From an uncultured Erythrobacter sp. (lineage in GTDB: Bacteria; Pseudomonadota; Alphaproteobacteria; Sphingomonadales; Sphingomonadaceae), in the NCBI GenBank assembly GCA_913055155.1, contig CAJXJR010000010.1, positions 1 to 64,000 on the forward strand: a stretch of 64,000 bases of DNA. Direction: 5' to 3'. Every line of letters begins with the position of its first letter. Within the stretch, counting starts at the first letter, position 1. A program made the translations under genes and the position numbers. This document shows, piece after piece, positions 34,770-43,066 of the stretch. The notes under the pieces were generated by a model. It was not told the origin of the DNA, made no database searches, and saw nothing but the letters and a program-made list of their open reading frames with translations.

Positions 34770-36110
34770 ATGACTGACGCAGCCAACACCGCCGCCAAGC
34801 CTTTGGCCAACCCCAGTTCGAGCCAGGAGTTCGCCAAGGACAACGCTCGCTATAACCGCGCCTGGTTTGCCGACCTGCAAAAGCGCGTCGCCGCCGGTGA
34901 GCCCTTCGCGTACGTGCATATCAACGTGCCGCTGGAAATTTTCCGCGCCATGGGCATCCACGTGGTCGTCAACCAGTGGTGGTCATCCGTGGTCGGCGCC
35001 AAGCGCAAGACGCTGCGGTACAAGAACATGCTGAAAGAGCGCGGCTATCGTGACAACATGTGCGACTATTGCTCCAGCGGCCTCGCCTCGCTGATGGAGA
35101 CCGACCCGGAGGAAGCGCCGTGGGGCGGCCTGCCGCGTCCGAATGTGATTGTATCGGGCAATGCCTGTCCCGGCATCGAGAAGATTTTCGACCTGTTCTC
35201 TGAAGAATACGGCATTCCGCATTTCTCGATCGATCCGGCAACCAGCCCGGTAAGCATTTCCGATGTCGTGTCCGACCTCTCGGAAAACTGGGACAAGCAT
35301 TACGACGACCGCATGATCGACACTTATGTCGAACAGTATCGCGGCCTGATAGCCTTCCTCGAGCAGGAAACGGGGCAAACGTTAGACTACACCAAGTTCC
35401 GCGAGATCATGGCGCTAGCGGACGAACACGAGACCTACTATCAGAAGACTCGCGATCTGATCATCCAGTCGCGCCCCACCCCGCTGAACATTGCCGACCA
35501 GTTACCCGCCACGGTCATTCCGCAATGGCATCGTGGCACCGAATGGGGCCGCGATCGTGCCAAGGTCTTCTACGAGAACACCAGGGCACTAGTGGACGCC
35601 GGACATGTCGCCTGCGAAAACGAGAAATACCGCCTCATGTGGCTCGGCGTGGGCCTGTGGCAGAACCTGGGATTCTACAACTATTTCGCCGAAAAATATG
35701 GCGCGGTGTTTTCGTGGAACGAATACCTGGCGCTGGCTGCCGACGGCTACCGCGTGGCCGACAAGGGCGATCCGCTGGAGACCGTGGCCGCGCGCATGGT
35801 CAACGTGATGACCGTGGTTCGCAACGATCAGTGGTATCTCGATCAGGCGATTGCCGCCGAACTTGATGGCGTGGTGCTGATGGGCATCGGCGCCTCCGAC
35901 GAAGGCGGCACCTGCGGCTACAGCTTCTCGCGCCCTTCCACCACGATTGCCCTGCTGCGCCGCGCCGGTATTCCGGTTTGCGAGATCCAGGGCGATCCCG
36001 TGAACCCTGCACGCTTCGATGAAGAGGGTATCAAGGCGCAGATCGGCAAGTTCCTGGAAGACGAAGTTGCCCCCTGGCAGGCCGCTGGCCGGCCGCTAAA
36101 CAAGATCTAA
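34770..36110 (+). CDS. 2-hydroxyacyl-CoA dehydratase-like large subunit, module B
   Basis: 446 residues with GAGGAAAAAG before the ATG. Cysteines in NMCDYCSSGLASL, SGNACPGIEK and EGGTCGYS are candidates for [4Fe-4S] ligation. IPQWHRGTEWGRDRAK and EKYRLMWLGVGLW are shared with the module A large subunit. The family performs radical alpha,beta-dehydration of 2-hydroxyacyl-CoA (HgdAB, HadBC, FldBC) or reductive dearomatisation (BcrBC). Flanking genes (CoA-transferase, dienoyl-CoA reductase, acyl-CoA dehydrogenase) match a had/fld-like pathway, yet no ASKHA ATPase activator is encoded nearby. Confidence 0.82.
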   Translation: MTDAANTAAKPLANPSSSQEFAKDNARYNRAWFADLQKRVAAGEPFAYVHINVPLEIFRAMGIHVVVNQWWSSVVGAKRKTLRYKNMLKERGYRDNMCDYCSSGLASLMETDPEEAPWGGLPRPNVIVSGNACPGIEKIFDLFSEEYGIPHFSIDPATSPVSISDVVSDLSENWDKHYDDRMIDTYVEQYRGLIAFLEQETGQTLDYTKFREIMALADEHETYYQKTRDLIIQSRPTPLNIADQLPATVIPQWHRGTEWGRDRAKVFYENTRALVDAGHVACENEKYRLMWLGVGLWQNLGFYNYFAEKYGAVFSWNEYLALAADGYRVADKGDPLETVAARMVNVMTVVRNDQWYLDQAIAAELDGVVLMGIGASDEGGTCGYSFSRPSTTIALLRRAGIPVCEIQGDPVNPARFDEEGIKAQIGKFLEDEVAPWQAAGRPLNKI

Positions 36111-36121
36111 GAGGATATCTC

Positions 36122-37333
36122 ATGCCAAAGGCACTAGACGGCGTTCGCATCGTAGAATTCGGCCACGTTTTCGCCGGCCCCTTTGCCACCTTCTATCTCG
36201 CCTCGCTCGGGGCAGAGGTCATCAAGGTCGAAGCGACGCAGGGTGGTGACGCCATGCGCTATTACGGCAATGATCGCCGCTATGACGGCATGGCCCCGCA
36301 CTTCATCGCGGCGAACGCCGGCAAGAAAGCAATCAGCATAGACCTGAAATCGCCGGAAGGCATGGAGGTGGCAAAGAAGCTGATTGCCAGCGCCGACGTC
36401 GTTGTCGAGAATTACCGCCCCGGTTCGATGCGCCGTCTCGGTCTTGGCTACGAACAGGCGAAGGAACTGCGGTCAGACATCATCTATTGTTCGGTCTCCG
36501 GCTACGGCCAGACTGGCACTGATCGTGACAATGCCGCGATCGACAACATCGTGCAGGCCACCAGCGGCATGATGCAGTTGAACGGCGGCGACGAGGATCC
36601 GCACCTCACCACCTTCACCGTGGTCGACAGCTACACGGCAACGCTTGCGGCCATGTCGATCCTCACCGCGCTGCTGCAGCGCCAGAAAGATGGTATGCCG
36701 CAATATATCGACGTGGCCATGCGCGATTCCGCCATTACGCTGATGGCCAGCGCCGCCGGTCCGCTGCTGGTAACGGGCGAAATGCCCACGGTTTCGAAGG
36801 GTCGTGGCATTTCCAATTCGCCGGGCACGGGCCTGTTCAAGACGAAGGATGGCCGCTTCCTCTCACTCGGTATCGTGCAGGATGGCCAGTTCAGGGGCTT
36901 CTGCAAGGTGCTGGGGCGCGACGATCTGCTGAATAATCCGGCGTACGAAACACGCGTTGGCCGTGCCGAGAACCGCGACTACCTTGTTGGGGAAATCACC
37001 AAGGAAGTTGCCGCGCGCGATGCCGACGAGCTCGAGAAGCTGCTGAACGATGCGCAGCTGGCCGCCGGCGTCGTGCGCCGCCTTGACGAGGTGGTGGCCA
37101 ACGGAGAGCTGAAGGAACGTGGCCTGATCCAGTCGATGAACTTCCCCGGCCTGCCGGATAGCGAAGACATTGAGGTCATCAACATCGGCTTCAAGTTCGA
37201 ACACGACGGCCCCGAAGTGACAGGCCCTGCCCCGTGGAAGGGCGAGCACAGCCTCGCCGTCCTGGAGGAGCTTGGATATTCCGAGGACGAACGCGCGAAG
37301 CTGGTGGAAACCGGCGCGATTGCCCAGAAGTAA
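36122..37333 (+). CDS. Type III CoA-transferase (CaiB/BaiF family), module B
   Basis: 403 residues. Motifs: VRIVEFGHVFAGPFATFYL, AEVIKVEATQGGDAMRYYG, KKAISIDLKSPEG, VVVENYRPGSMRRLGLGY, VSGYGQTG, and the catalytic Asp candidate in TVVDSYTAT. GAGGAT supports the ATG, 11 bp after the dehydratase gene. It is the counterpart of the module A transferase at 15235-16395, sharing RRYDGM/AYDGM, FIAANxGKK and SGMMxLxG. It probably activates the hydroxyacid substrate by CoA transfer, as HadA/FldA do. Confidence 0.9.
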   Translation: MPKALDGVRIVEFGHVFAGPFATFYLASLGAEVIKVEATQGGDAMRYYGNDRRYDGMAPHFIAANAGKKAISIDLKSPEGMEVAKKLIASADVVVENYRPGSMRRLGLGYEQAKELRSDIIYCSVSGYGQTGTDRDNAAIDNIVQATSGMMQLNGGDEDPHLTTFTVVDSYTATLAAMSILTALLQRQKDGMPQYIDVAMRDSAITLMASAAGPLLVTGEMPTVSKGRGISNSPGTGLFKTKDGRFLSLGIVQDGQFRGFCKVLGRDDLLNNPAYETRVGRAENRDYLVGEITKEVAARDADELEKLLNDAQLAAGVVRRLDEVVANGELKERGLIQSMNFPGLPDSEDIEVINIGFKFEHDGPEVTGPAPWKGEHSLAVLEELGYSEDERAKLVETGAIAQK

Positions 37334-37353
37334 GCAAGGTTCAGGAGCACGAG

Positions 37354-38142
37354 ATGGCAGACTACAGCGAATTTGCGGGCAAGACGGTTTTCGTCGCCGG
37401 CGGCACCAGCGGCATCAACCTGGGGATTGCGCAGCAATATGCCGCAGCCGGCGCGAAGGTTGCCGTACTCAGCCGCAACCCGGAAAAGGTAGATGCGGCA
37501 GTGCAGGGCCTGCTTGAACTGTCCGATGGCCATATCGGTTTTGCCGCCGACGTGCGTGATCGCGAGGCGGTGGACAAGGCGCTGGACGGGGCGTCCGAAG
37601 CCTTCGGCAAGCTCGACATCGTGATTTCGGGCGCGGCGGGCAATTTCATCGTCTCGGCCGAGGATATCTCCGCCAACGGGTTCAAGACCGTGGTCGATAT
37701 CGACCTGATCGGGACCTTCAACGTGTTCCACTCCGCCTTCAAGCACATGAACACGCCCGGTGCCTCGATGATCGCCATCTCCGCCCCGCAAGCTTACAGC
37801 CCGCAGTGGGGCCAGGTGCATGTCTGCGCGGCCAAGGCAGGGGTGAACATGCTGGTGAAGTGCCTGGCGCTGGAATGGGGCCACAAGGGCATTCGCGTGA
37901 ACGGCATCTCACCGGGCCTGATCGGGGACACAGAAGGTCGCAAGCGCCTGTTCCCTTCCGAGGAGATCGAGAAGCGTTTCCTGAACGATCTTCCCGCCGG
38001 TCGACTGGGCCTGAAGTCCGATATCGCCAATGCCGCCATGTACATGTCGAGCGCGGCGGGCAATTTCGTGAACGGGATCATCATGGATTGCGACGGCGGC
38101 CTGTCGCTTGTCCAGGGCGGCTACACCTTCCGCGAGGAATAG
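37354..38142 (+). CDS. SDR-family oxidoreductase, 2,4-dienoyl-CoA reductase-like
   Basis: 262 residues. Cofactor motif VAGGTSGINLGIAQQYAAAG and SRNPEKVDAA; NNAG is replaced by SGAAGN. The active-site stretch is QVHVCAAKAGVNML, where the usual Tyr of YxxxK is absent but the Lys is kept, followed by CLALEWGHKGIRVNGISPG. This matches the 2,4-dienoyl-CoA reductase (DECR) branch, which works without the classical Tyr. AGGAG precedes the ATG. Predicted to reduce an unsaturated acyl-CoA produced by the dehydratase or the neighbouring acyl-CoA dehydrogenase. Confidence 0.82.
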   Translation: MADYSEFAGKTVFVAGGTSGINLGIAQQYAAAGAKVAVLSRNPEKVDAAVQGLLELSDGHIGFAADVRDREAVDKALDGASEAFGKLDIVISGAAGNFIVSAEDISANGFKTVVDIDLIGTFNVFHSAFKHMNTPGASMIAISAPQAYSPQWGQVHVCAAKAGVNMLVKCLALEWGHKGIRVNGISPGLIGDTEGRKRLFPSEEIEKRFLNDLPAGRLGLKSDIANAAMYMSSAAGNFVNGIIMDCDGGLSLVQGGYTFREE

Positions 38143-38151
38143 ATCACCACC

Positions 38152-39858
38152 ATGTCCCACCGCACTCCCTTCCCGCCCGCCGATACGGCGATCATTCTGG
38201 CCCAGCTGCAATCTTCCTATGGCTGGGACGAACTGCTGGCCCTGAACGAGGCCCTTGCCGACGGTGCGGAAAGCGCCGACGGCATTATCGAGGAAAGCGC
38301 GAAGTTCGCTACCGGCGTGCTGGAAGACCTCAATGGCTCGATGGATGCGGTGGGCGCGAAAGTGGTCGATGGCCGCGTGAAGACCGCGCCGGGGCACCAG
38401 GAAGCATGGCGCCAACTTGCCGAGGCAGGCTGGATCGGGCTCGGCCATCCGGCAGAATACGGCGGGCACGAAGTGCCGCTATCGGTATGGGCGGCGATGC
38501 AGGGGCTGATGGACCGCAGTTGCATGGCGATGATGCTGCCCGCGCTGATGATTTCCGCCAGCAAGCTGATCCATGCTTGGGCAGAGCAGGAGATCAAGGA
38601 GGAGTGGCTGCCCAAGATCGCCGCTGGTGAATGGGGCGCAACCATCTGCCTGTCGGAGCCCGATGCCGGGTCGGACCTCGGCGCCATCCGCACCCGCGCG
38701 GTGAAGGATGACAACGGCGACTGGCGCATTACCGGCGAGAAGATCTGGATCACCTATGGCGACCAAGACCTGACCGACCGCATCGGCCACTGCGTGCTGG
38801 CGCGCGATCCCGACCTACCGCCGGGCAGCGCAGGCCTGAGCCTGTTCCTCGTGCCCACCAAGCTGGAAGGAGAGCCGGACCGTAACGGCGTGTTCACCCG
38901 CCGGGTGGAGGAAAAGATGGGCCTTAAAGGCTCCCCTACATGCGCCATCGGGTTCGAGAACGCCAAGGGTTTCCTGATGGGCGAACCGGGCCGAGGCCTG
39001 TCGCAGATGTTCGTGATGATCACCAACATGCGCCTTGCCGTGGCCATCCACGGCCTTGGCCTGGCCAGCGGCGCAACCGATACCGCATGGGAGTATGCCG
39101 CAGAGCGCAAGCAGGGCGGCCCGCCCGGATCGCCCGTGCCGATCATCGAACACGCCGATGTGAAACGCATGTTGCTGGACATGCGCGGGCGCACCGAAGC
39201 CTTGCGCGCGCTGATCTTCGCACAGGCCAATGTTGTCGATATTGCCGCTCACACGAAAGACGAAGCGCAGAAGGCCGAAGCCGAAGCGCTTGCCAGCTGG
39301 TTGTTGCCGATCGTGAAGACCGCTGGCGGGGAAGCTGCCTTCGATGTCTCCAGCATGGGCGTGCAGGTGCTGGGCGGCGCGGGCTACACTAGGGAATGGC
39401 CGATCGAACAGAACGTGCGCGATGCCCGTGTACTGCCGGTGTTCGAAGGCACCACGGGCATGCAGGCGCTGGACCTTGTCCACCGCCGCGTGCGCAAGAG
39501 CGATGGTGCCGGTCTGCGGGCTTTCCTGCAAGTGGCGCGCGAGGCGGCCGAGGCCAGCCCGGTGGAGGAAGCGAGACACCTCTCGGTCGCGCTCGACCTG
39601 CTGGAAGACGGTGCCAGCAGGCTGCGCAACATGTCCGGGACAGATGCCAATGCGGGGGCGACAGAGTTCCTCAGCCTCGCCATTGCCACCGCGCAAGGCT
39701 GGGTCGCTGCACGCCTCACTGCCGCCGATATGGACGGCGAAACCGGCGAACAATTGAAGGAGGCCGCGCGCTTCGTGCTTAGCAACGTGGAACGGCTTGC
39801 GCGGTATCACTATGATGGCGCTCTGGCTGGCAGTGCTCGCCTGTCGGCCACCGCTTGA
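38152..39858 (+). CDS. Acyl-CoA dehydrogenase, long form
   Basis: 568 residues, the size of the FadE5/DmdC-like long acyl-CoA dehydrogenases. FAD/substrate motifs: ICLSEPDAGSDLGAIRTRA and WITYGDQD; the catalytic glutamate is expected in VFEGTTGMQALDL, preceded by QVLGGAGYTREWPIEQNVRD. The C-terminal ~120 residues are the extra helical domain of this subgroup. It would introduce an alpha,beta double bond in an acyl-CoA, passing electrons to ETF (not encoded here). It starts 9 bp after the SDR and its stop overlaps the following hydrolase ATG. Confidence 0.92.
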   Translation: MSHRTPFPPADTAIILAQLQSSYGWDELLALNEALADGAESADGIIEESAKFATGVLEDLNGSMDAVGAKVVDGRVKTAPGHQEAWRQLAEAGWIGLGHPAEYGGHEVPLSVWAAMQGLMDRSCMAMMLPALMISASKLIHAWAEQEIKEEWLPKIAAGEWGATICLSEPDAGSDLGAIRTRAVKDDNGDWRITGEKIWITYGDQDLTDRIGHCVLARDPDLPPGSAGLSLFLVPTKLEGEPDRNGVFTRRVEEKMGLKGSPTCAIGFENAKGFLMGEPGRGLSQMFVMITNMRLAVAIHGLGLASGATDTAWEYAAERKQGGPPGSPVPIIEHADVKRMLLDMRGRTEALRALIFAQANVVDIAAHTKDEAQKAEAEALASWLLPIVKTAGGEAAFDVSSMGVQVLGGAGYTREWPIEQNVRDARVLPVFEGTTGMQALDLVHRRVRKSDGAGLRAFLQVAREAAEASPVEEARHLSVALDLLEDGASRLRNMSGTDANAGATEFLSLAIATAQGWVAARLTAADMDGETGEQLKEAARFVLSNVERLARYHYDGALAGSARLSATA

Positions 39859-40811
39859 TGCACAAGGTGCAAATCAAGCCCGAGTGGCAGCCGGGGGACT
39901 ACATCCTCGCGCCCTTTGACGGTGAACGCCCGCCCATGAAGGCATGGGTGAAGGAGACTCTGCACCACGAGCCCGAGCGTTCGAGCTTCGAACTGGATGG
40001 CGCCGAGATCGAGCTCCTGACCTGGGGTGAAATCGGCAAACCCGGCTTGCTGCTGCTGCACGGCGCGGGCGCACAGGCCGACTGGTGGGACATTATCGCC
40101 CCCTATTTCGCGAACGGGTATCGCGTGGCCGCCATCAGTTGGTCAGGCATGGGCCGATCCAGCTGGCGCGAGGCCTATCGCTTCGAGCAATGGGCGCGTG
40201 AGGCCCTGGGGGCGATCGAGATCGCGGAACTGGATCGCACCGGACCGCCTGTCGTCATCGCGCATTCGCTGGGCGGATCGGGCCTGATGACGCTGGCCGC
40301 CGGGCACCCCAAAAAGATTGCCGCAGGGATTCTTGTCGACAGCTTCGTGCCGCGCCTGCGTCGCGGCCAGAAGCCCCCCAGTTCCAGGCCGTTGCCGCGC
40401 TATGCCACGGTCGAGCAGGCTTTGTCCCGTTATCGCTTCGTTCCCGAGCAGGGCACCGACTATCCCGAAATCGTGGACCATATCGCCCGGCATGGCCTGC
40501 GCGCGGTCGCTGCTGACGAGAATGGCCCTGCCGGGTACACCTGGCGCTTCGACCCCAAAGTGCTGACATCGCTCGACATCGGCAGCATCGAGGCGCTGCC
40601 GGCGCAGATCGCGGTGCCCTTCGCCTTCATCGCGGGAGAAAAATCAAACCTGTCGCGCAACACCAAGCTTGCCGACGTGCTCGAAGCCTTTCCGAAGATC
40701 GAGATCGCCTTCACCATCCCGGAAGCGCGGCACCACATCATGGTGGACCAGCCGCTGGCTCTCGTGGCGGCATTGCGCGCTACATTGCAAGCTCTCGAAC
40801 ACAGCGGCTAG
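39858..40811 (+). CDS. Alpha/beta hydrolase
   Basis: 317 residues. The ATG at 39858 overlaps the previous stop (TGATG), so translation is coupled. Motifs: LLLLHGAGAQADWWD (oxyanion HG), VIAHSLGGSGLM (nucleophile Ser), acid candidate near FIAGEKSNLS and His in ARHHIMVDQP. No signal peptide, so cytosolic. Possibly a thioesterase or a C-C/ester hydrolase completing the module B pathway. Last gene of the operon, converging with the DsbA-like gene. Confidence 0.85.
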   Translation: MHKVQIKPEWQPGDYILAPFDGERPPMKAWVKETLHHEPERSSFELDGAEIELLTWGEIGKPGLLLLHGAGAQADWWDIIAPYFANGYRVAAISWSGMGRSSWREAYRFEQWAREALGAIEIAELDRTGPPVVIAHSLGGSGLMTLAAGHPKKIAAGILVDSFVPRLRRGQKPPSSRPLPRYATVEQALSRYRFVPEQGTDYPEIVDHIARHGLRAVAADENGPAGYTWRFDPKVLTSLDIGSIEALPAQIAVPFAFIAGEKSNLSRNTKLADVLEAFPKIEIAFTIPEARHHIMVDQPLALVAALRATLQALEHSG

Positions 40812-40837
40812 GGCCGCCGCCAACTGGTGCTTGCCGC

Positions 40838-41533
40838 TTACCAGCCGCCACTCTCCAGCCACTGGAATGCCTGGTCCAGCCGGTCGCTGCCCCAGAACAT
40901 CTCTCCGTCCACCACGATGGTCGGCGAGCCGAAGATGCCCGCCTCGATCATGCTTTCGACGTCGCGGCGAACCTCGGCCTTGATGGCCGGATCGTTCAAC
41001 CCCTCCGCCAGGGCATGGGCATCGATTCCCGCCGTTTCCGCCACGGCCAGAACTCCCTCGGGACTGGCGATTTCCTCACCGTCACGCATCCACCGGCGAT
41101 AGAGCGCGAGCACTAGCTGCTCGACCTGGTCGGGCGCATGATGGCGCGCCCACACAACCGCGCGGGCAGGCACGATGGAAGCAAATATCCGGCTGACGTT
41201 TTCATGCAGCTTCAGGCCATAGAACCGGGCCTGGCGCTCTGCATCGTGCAACAGGTACGGCCCCTTCAGCGGGGTATCGAGCACCGGCCCCATGCCCATC
41301 GCATCCACTACCGTGGCCTTCAGCAGGAAGGGGCGCCAGTTGATCGTGCAATCGCGCGCACGGGCCATGTCGCCGATACGCTCAGCAGCAATCCAGCCAA
41401 ACGGCGAGATGAAATCGAAATAGAAATCCACCTGGCACGACCCGGCAGCAGCTTGCGGCGCAGAAAGAGCCTGGTCGCTATCGCTCGCGGCGATTTCGCG
41501 CTCAGCCATCGTGCCTGGAGAAGTTTCGATCAT
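40838..41533 (-). CDS. 2-hydroxychromene-2-carboxylate isomerase/DsbA-family protein
   Basis: 231 residues. It has the thioredoxin-fold entry VDFYFDFISPFGWIAAERI without a CxxC motif, NWRPFLLKATV, and the C-terminal GIFGSPTIVVDGEMFWGSDRLDQ typical of the NahD/kappa-GST-like isomerases, which use glutathione. An upstream GTG at 41605 is open but lies inside a palindrome, so I prefer the ATG at 41533; the ATG at 41509 is also possible. In naphthalene pathways the enzyme isomerises hydroxychromene carboxylate. Here the substrate is unknown. Confidence 0.8.
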   Translation of the reverse strand: MIETSPGTMAEREIAASDSDQALSAPQAAAGSCQVDFYFDFISPFGWIAAERIGDMARARDCTINWRPFLLKATVVDAMGMGPVLDTPLKGPYLLHDAERQARFYGLKLHENVSRIFASIVPARAVVWARHHAPDQVEQLVLALYRRWMRDGEEIASPEGVLAVAETAGIDAHALAEGLNDPAIKAEVRRDVESMIEAGIFGSPTIVVDGEMFWGSDRLDQAFQWLESGGW

Positions 41534-41603
41534 GCCGTCCCGCGAACTGTCAGAGTGTTGCAGGAAGCTCTCCCGAGACTTCCCAAGTGGCGAAACAGCT
41601 TCC

Positions 41604-41621
41604 ACATACGCAAACGTATGT
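41604..41621. promoter_or_regulatory. 18-bp palindrome ACATACG-CAAA-CGTATGT upstream of the DsbA-like gene
   Basis: Perfect 7-bp inverted arms, the strongest copy of the ATACG-N4-CGTAT motif. It lies about 70 bp upstream of the chosen start and 24 bp from the stop of the preceding MFS gene, so it likely controls an independent promoter for the isomerase gene. Confidence 0.7.
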
Positions 41622-41645
41622 CAAGCGCTTGGCTGGACCGCACCC

Positions 41646-42872
41646 TTAGCCGATCGGTGAAGCCGCTTGTGCCCTGCCTGCCCGTTCCTGCGAAAGGGCG
41701 ACCCAGACCAGCAGTGCCGCACCACAGGCGAAAAGGGCCGCAGCAAGGAAGCCGATAGGCGTGTAATCCTGTGAATTGCCGAGAATGAACCCGGTGAGCA
41801 TGGGCCCGATCGTGCCCCCGATGCCGATGAAGACCACCAGGCTGGCGGCTACCCCTCCCGAAGGATCGTGGCGCGCCGCTGTGCCATAGACATACGGATT
41901 CGTACCGCGATAGGCGGTGGCCATGCCGACCACGGCGATGGCGTAGAGCAGATAGCTGGAAGCGGTGCCGAGCAGCAGTGCGGAAAGCGCCAGGATCGCC
42001 CCCAGCAGCATCAACGGCCGCGCCTGGCCAAACCGTGCCGCAACGAAGATGATTATGAGGTTCGCGGTGGTGCCTCCGATGTAGGCCATCGACTGCACCG
42101 TGCCGAATTGCGCGGTGGAAAGGCCGATCTGCGATCCGATGATCGTAGAAAAGCCGAAGATCGAATTGTTCGCCAGGCCCAGCAACATGATGCCGATCAG
42201 GATGGCCAGCCCCTTGGCGCTGCCCATGGCCGCACGCAGGTTGGCGACGAAGCCGCCCTTGCGCTTGCCGCGCTCAGCCTCCGGCAGGGTATGGGTTGGC
42301 AGGAACCACAGCGTCGGCAGGATCAGCAGGCCCAGCACGATCATGGCGCCGAAGAAGATATCCGGTCCGAATTCGTCCAGCGTCTGCCCCAGAGCAAATG
42401 TGCCGATTGACGTACTGAGGCCGGTCGCCACACTGCAGATGGCCCAGTTGCGGGTGTTCTTGCTGCTGCGGGCCAGCACGGCATTGGCTGATGACAGCAA
42501 CATGGCATCGCCCACCGCGCTCATGCCGCGCGCCAGCAGGATGCCCTCCCAGACCCCGGCCAGCAGGGCTACGACATTGCCGCTGATGTGCACCAGCATG
42601 CCCAGCATGGCGGTGGTGCGCAGGTTCAGGCGGTAGGCATTGGAGCCCACTGCCAGTGCGGTGACCGAGGAACACGCGAGACCGATCGAAAGCATGACGC
42701 CGATCGAAGCCTGGCCTACATCGAACGCCTTCATCAACGCGGGTGCAGCCATCACGTAGAGTGCCAATGGCACGACGGTGACGATATGCGCCAGCACGTT
42801 GGCAATGATGGCGCTGGGCGCATCGAACTTGCTGGGCAGTGCGCTTCCCCCGCCACCCTCGGCTGTGCTCAT
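41646..42872 (-). CDS. MFS transporter
   Basis: 408 residues, about twelve hydrophobic helices. The first-half signature is weak (VGSNAYRLNLRTTAMLG); the inter-domain loop is basic (PEAERGKRKGGF). GGAGAGAG precedes the ATG at 42872. Transport of a carboxylate or aromatic is likely but not determinable. Divergent from the MBL gene. Pairs on the same strand with the isomerase gene, which however has its own palindrome in the gap. Confidence 0.8.
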   Translation of the reverse strand: MSTAEGGGGSALPSKFDAPSAIIANVLAHIVTVVPLALYVMAAPALMKAFDVGQASIGVMLSIGLACSSVTALAVGSNAYRLNLRTTAMLGMLVHISGNVVALLAGVWEGILLARGMSAVGDAMLLSSANAVLARSSKNTRNWAICSVATGLSTSIGTFALGQTLDEFGPDIFFGAMIVLGLLILPTLWFLPTHTLPEAERGKRKGGFVANLRAAMGSAKGLAILIGIMLLGLANNSIFGFSTIIGSQIGLSTAQFGTVQSMAYIGGTTANLIIIFVAARFGQARPLMLLGAILALSALLLGTASSYLLYAIAVVGMATAYRGTNPYVYGTAARHDPSGGVAASLVVFIGIGGTIGPMLTGFILGNSQDYTPIGFLAAALFACGAALLVWVALSQERAGRAQAASPIG

Positions 42873-43027
42873 TATCTCTCTCCGGCCGCGGCCCGCGGCT
42901 TTACCGTGCCGCCACGACACAAGCCATACCGTTCGGAATGTCCAATGTCGACGATACTGGCCCTCGTCGGCACCGCTCCCCTTAATGCAGCTCGTCCGAA
43001 AGCAAGGCCCACCATCGACCGGCGACC

Positions 43028-43041
43028 ATTGCTAAGCGTAT
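43028..43041. promoter_or_regulatory. Half-site related to the ATACG-N4-CGTAT motif before the MBL gene
   Basis: ATTGC-TAAG-CGTAT keeps the right arm fully and only two of five positions of the left arm. It is 26 bp before the MBL start. Reported as a weak candidate only. Confidence 0.3.
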
Positions 43042-43066
43042 GGCGAGTAGGCATAGGATGGCGGCG

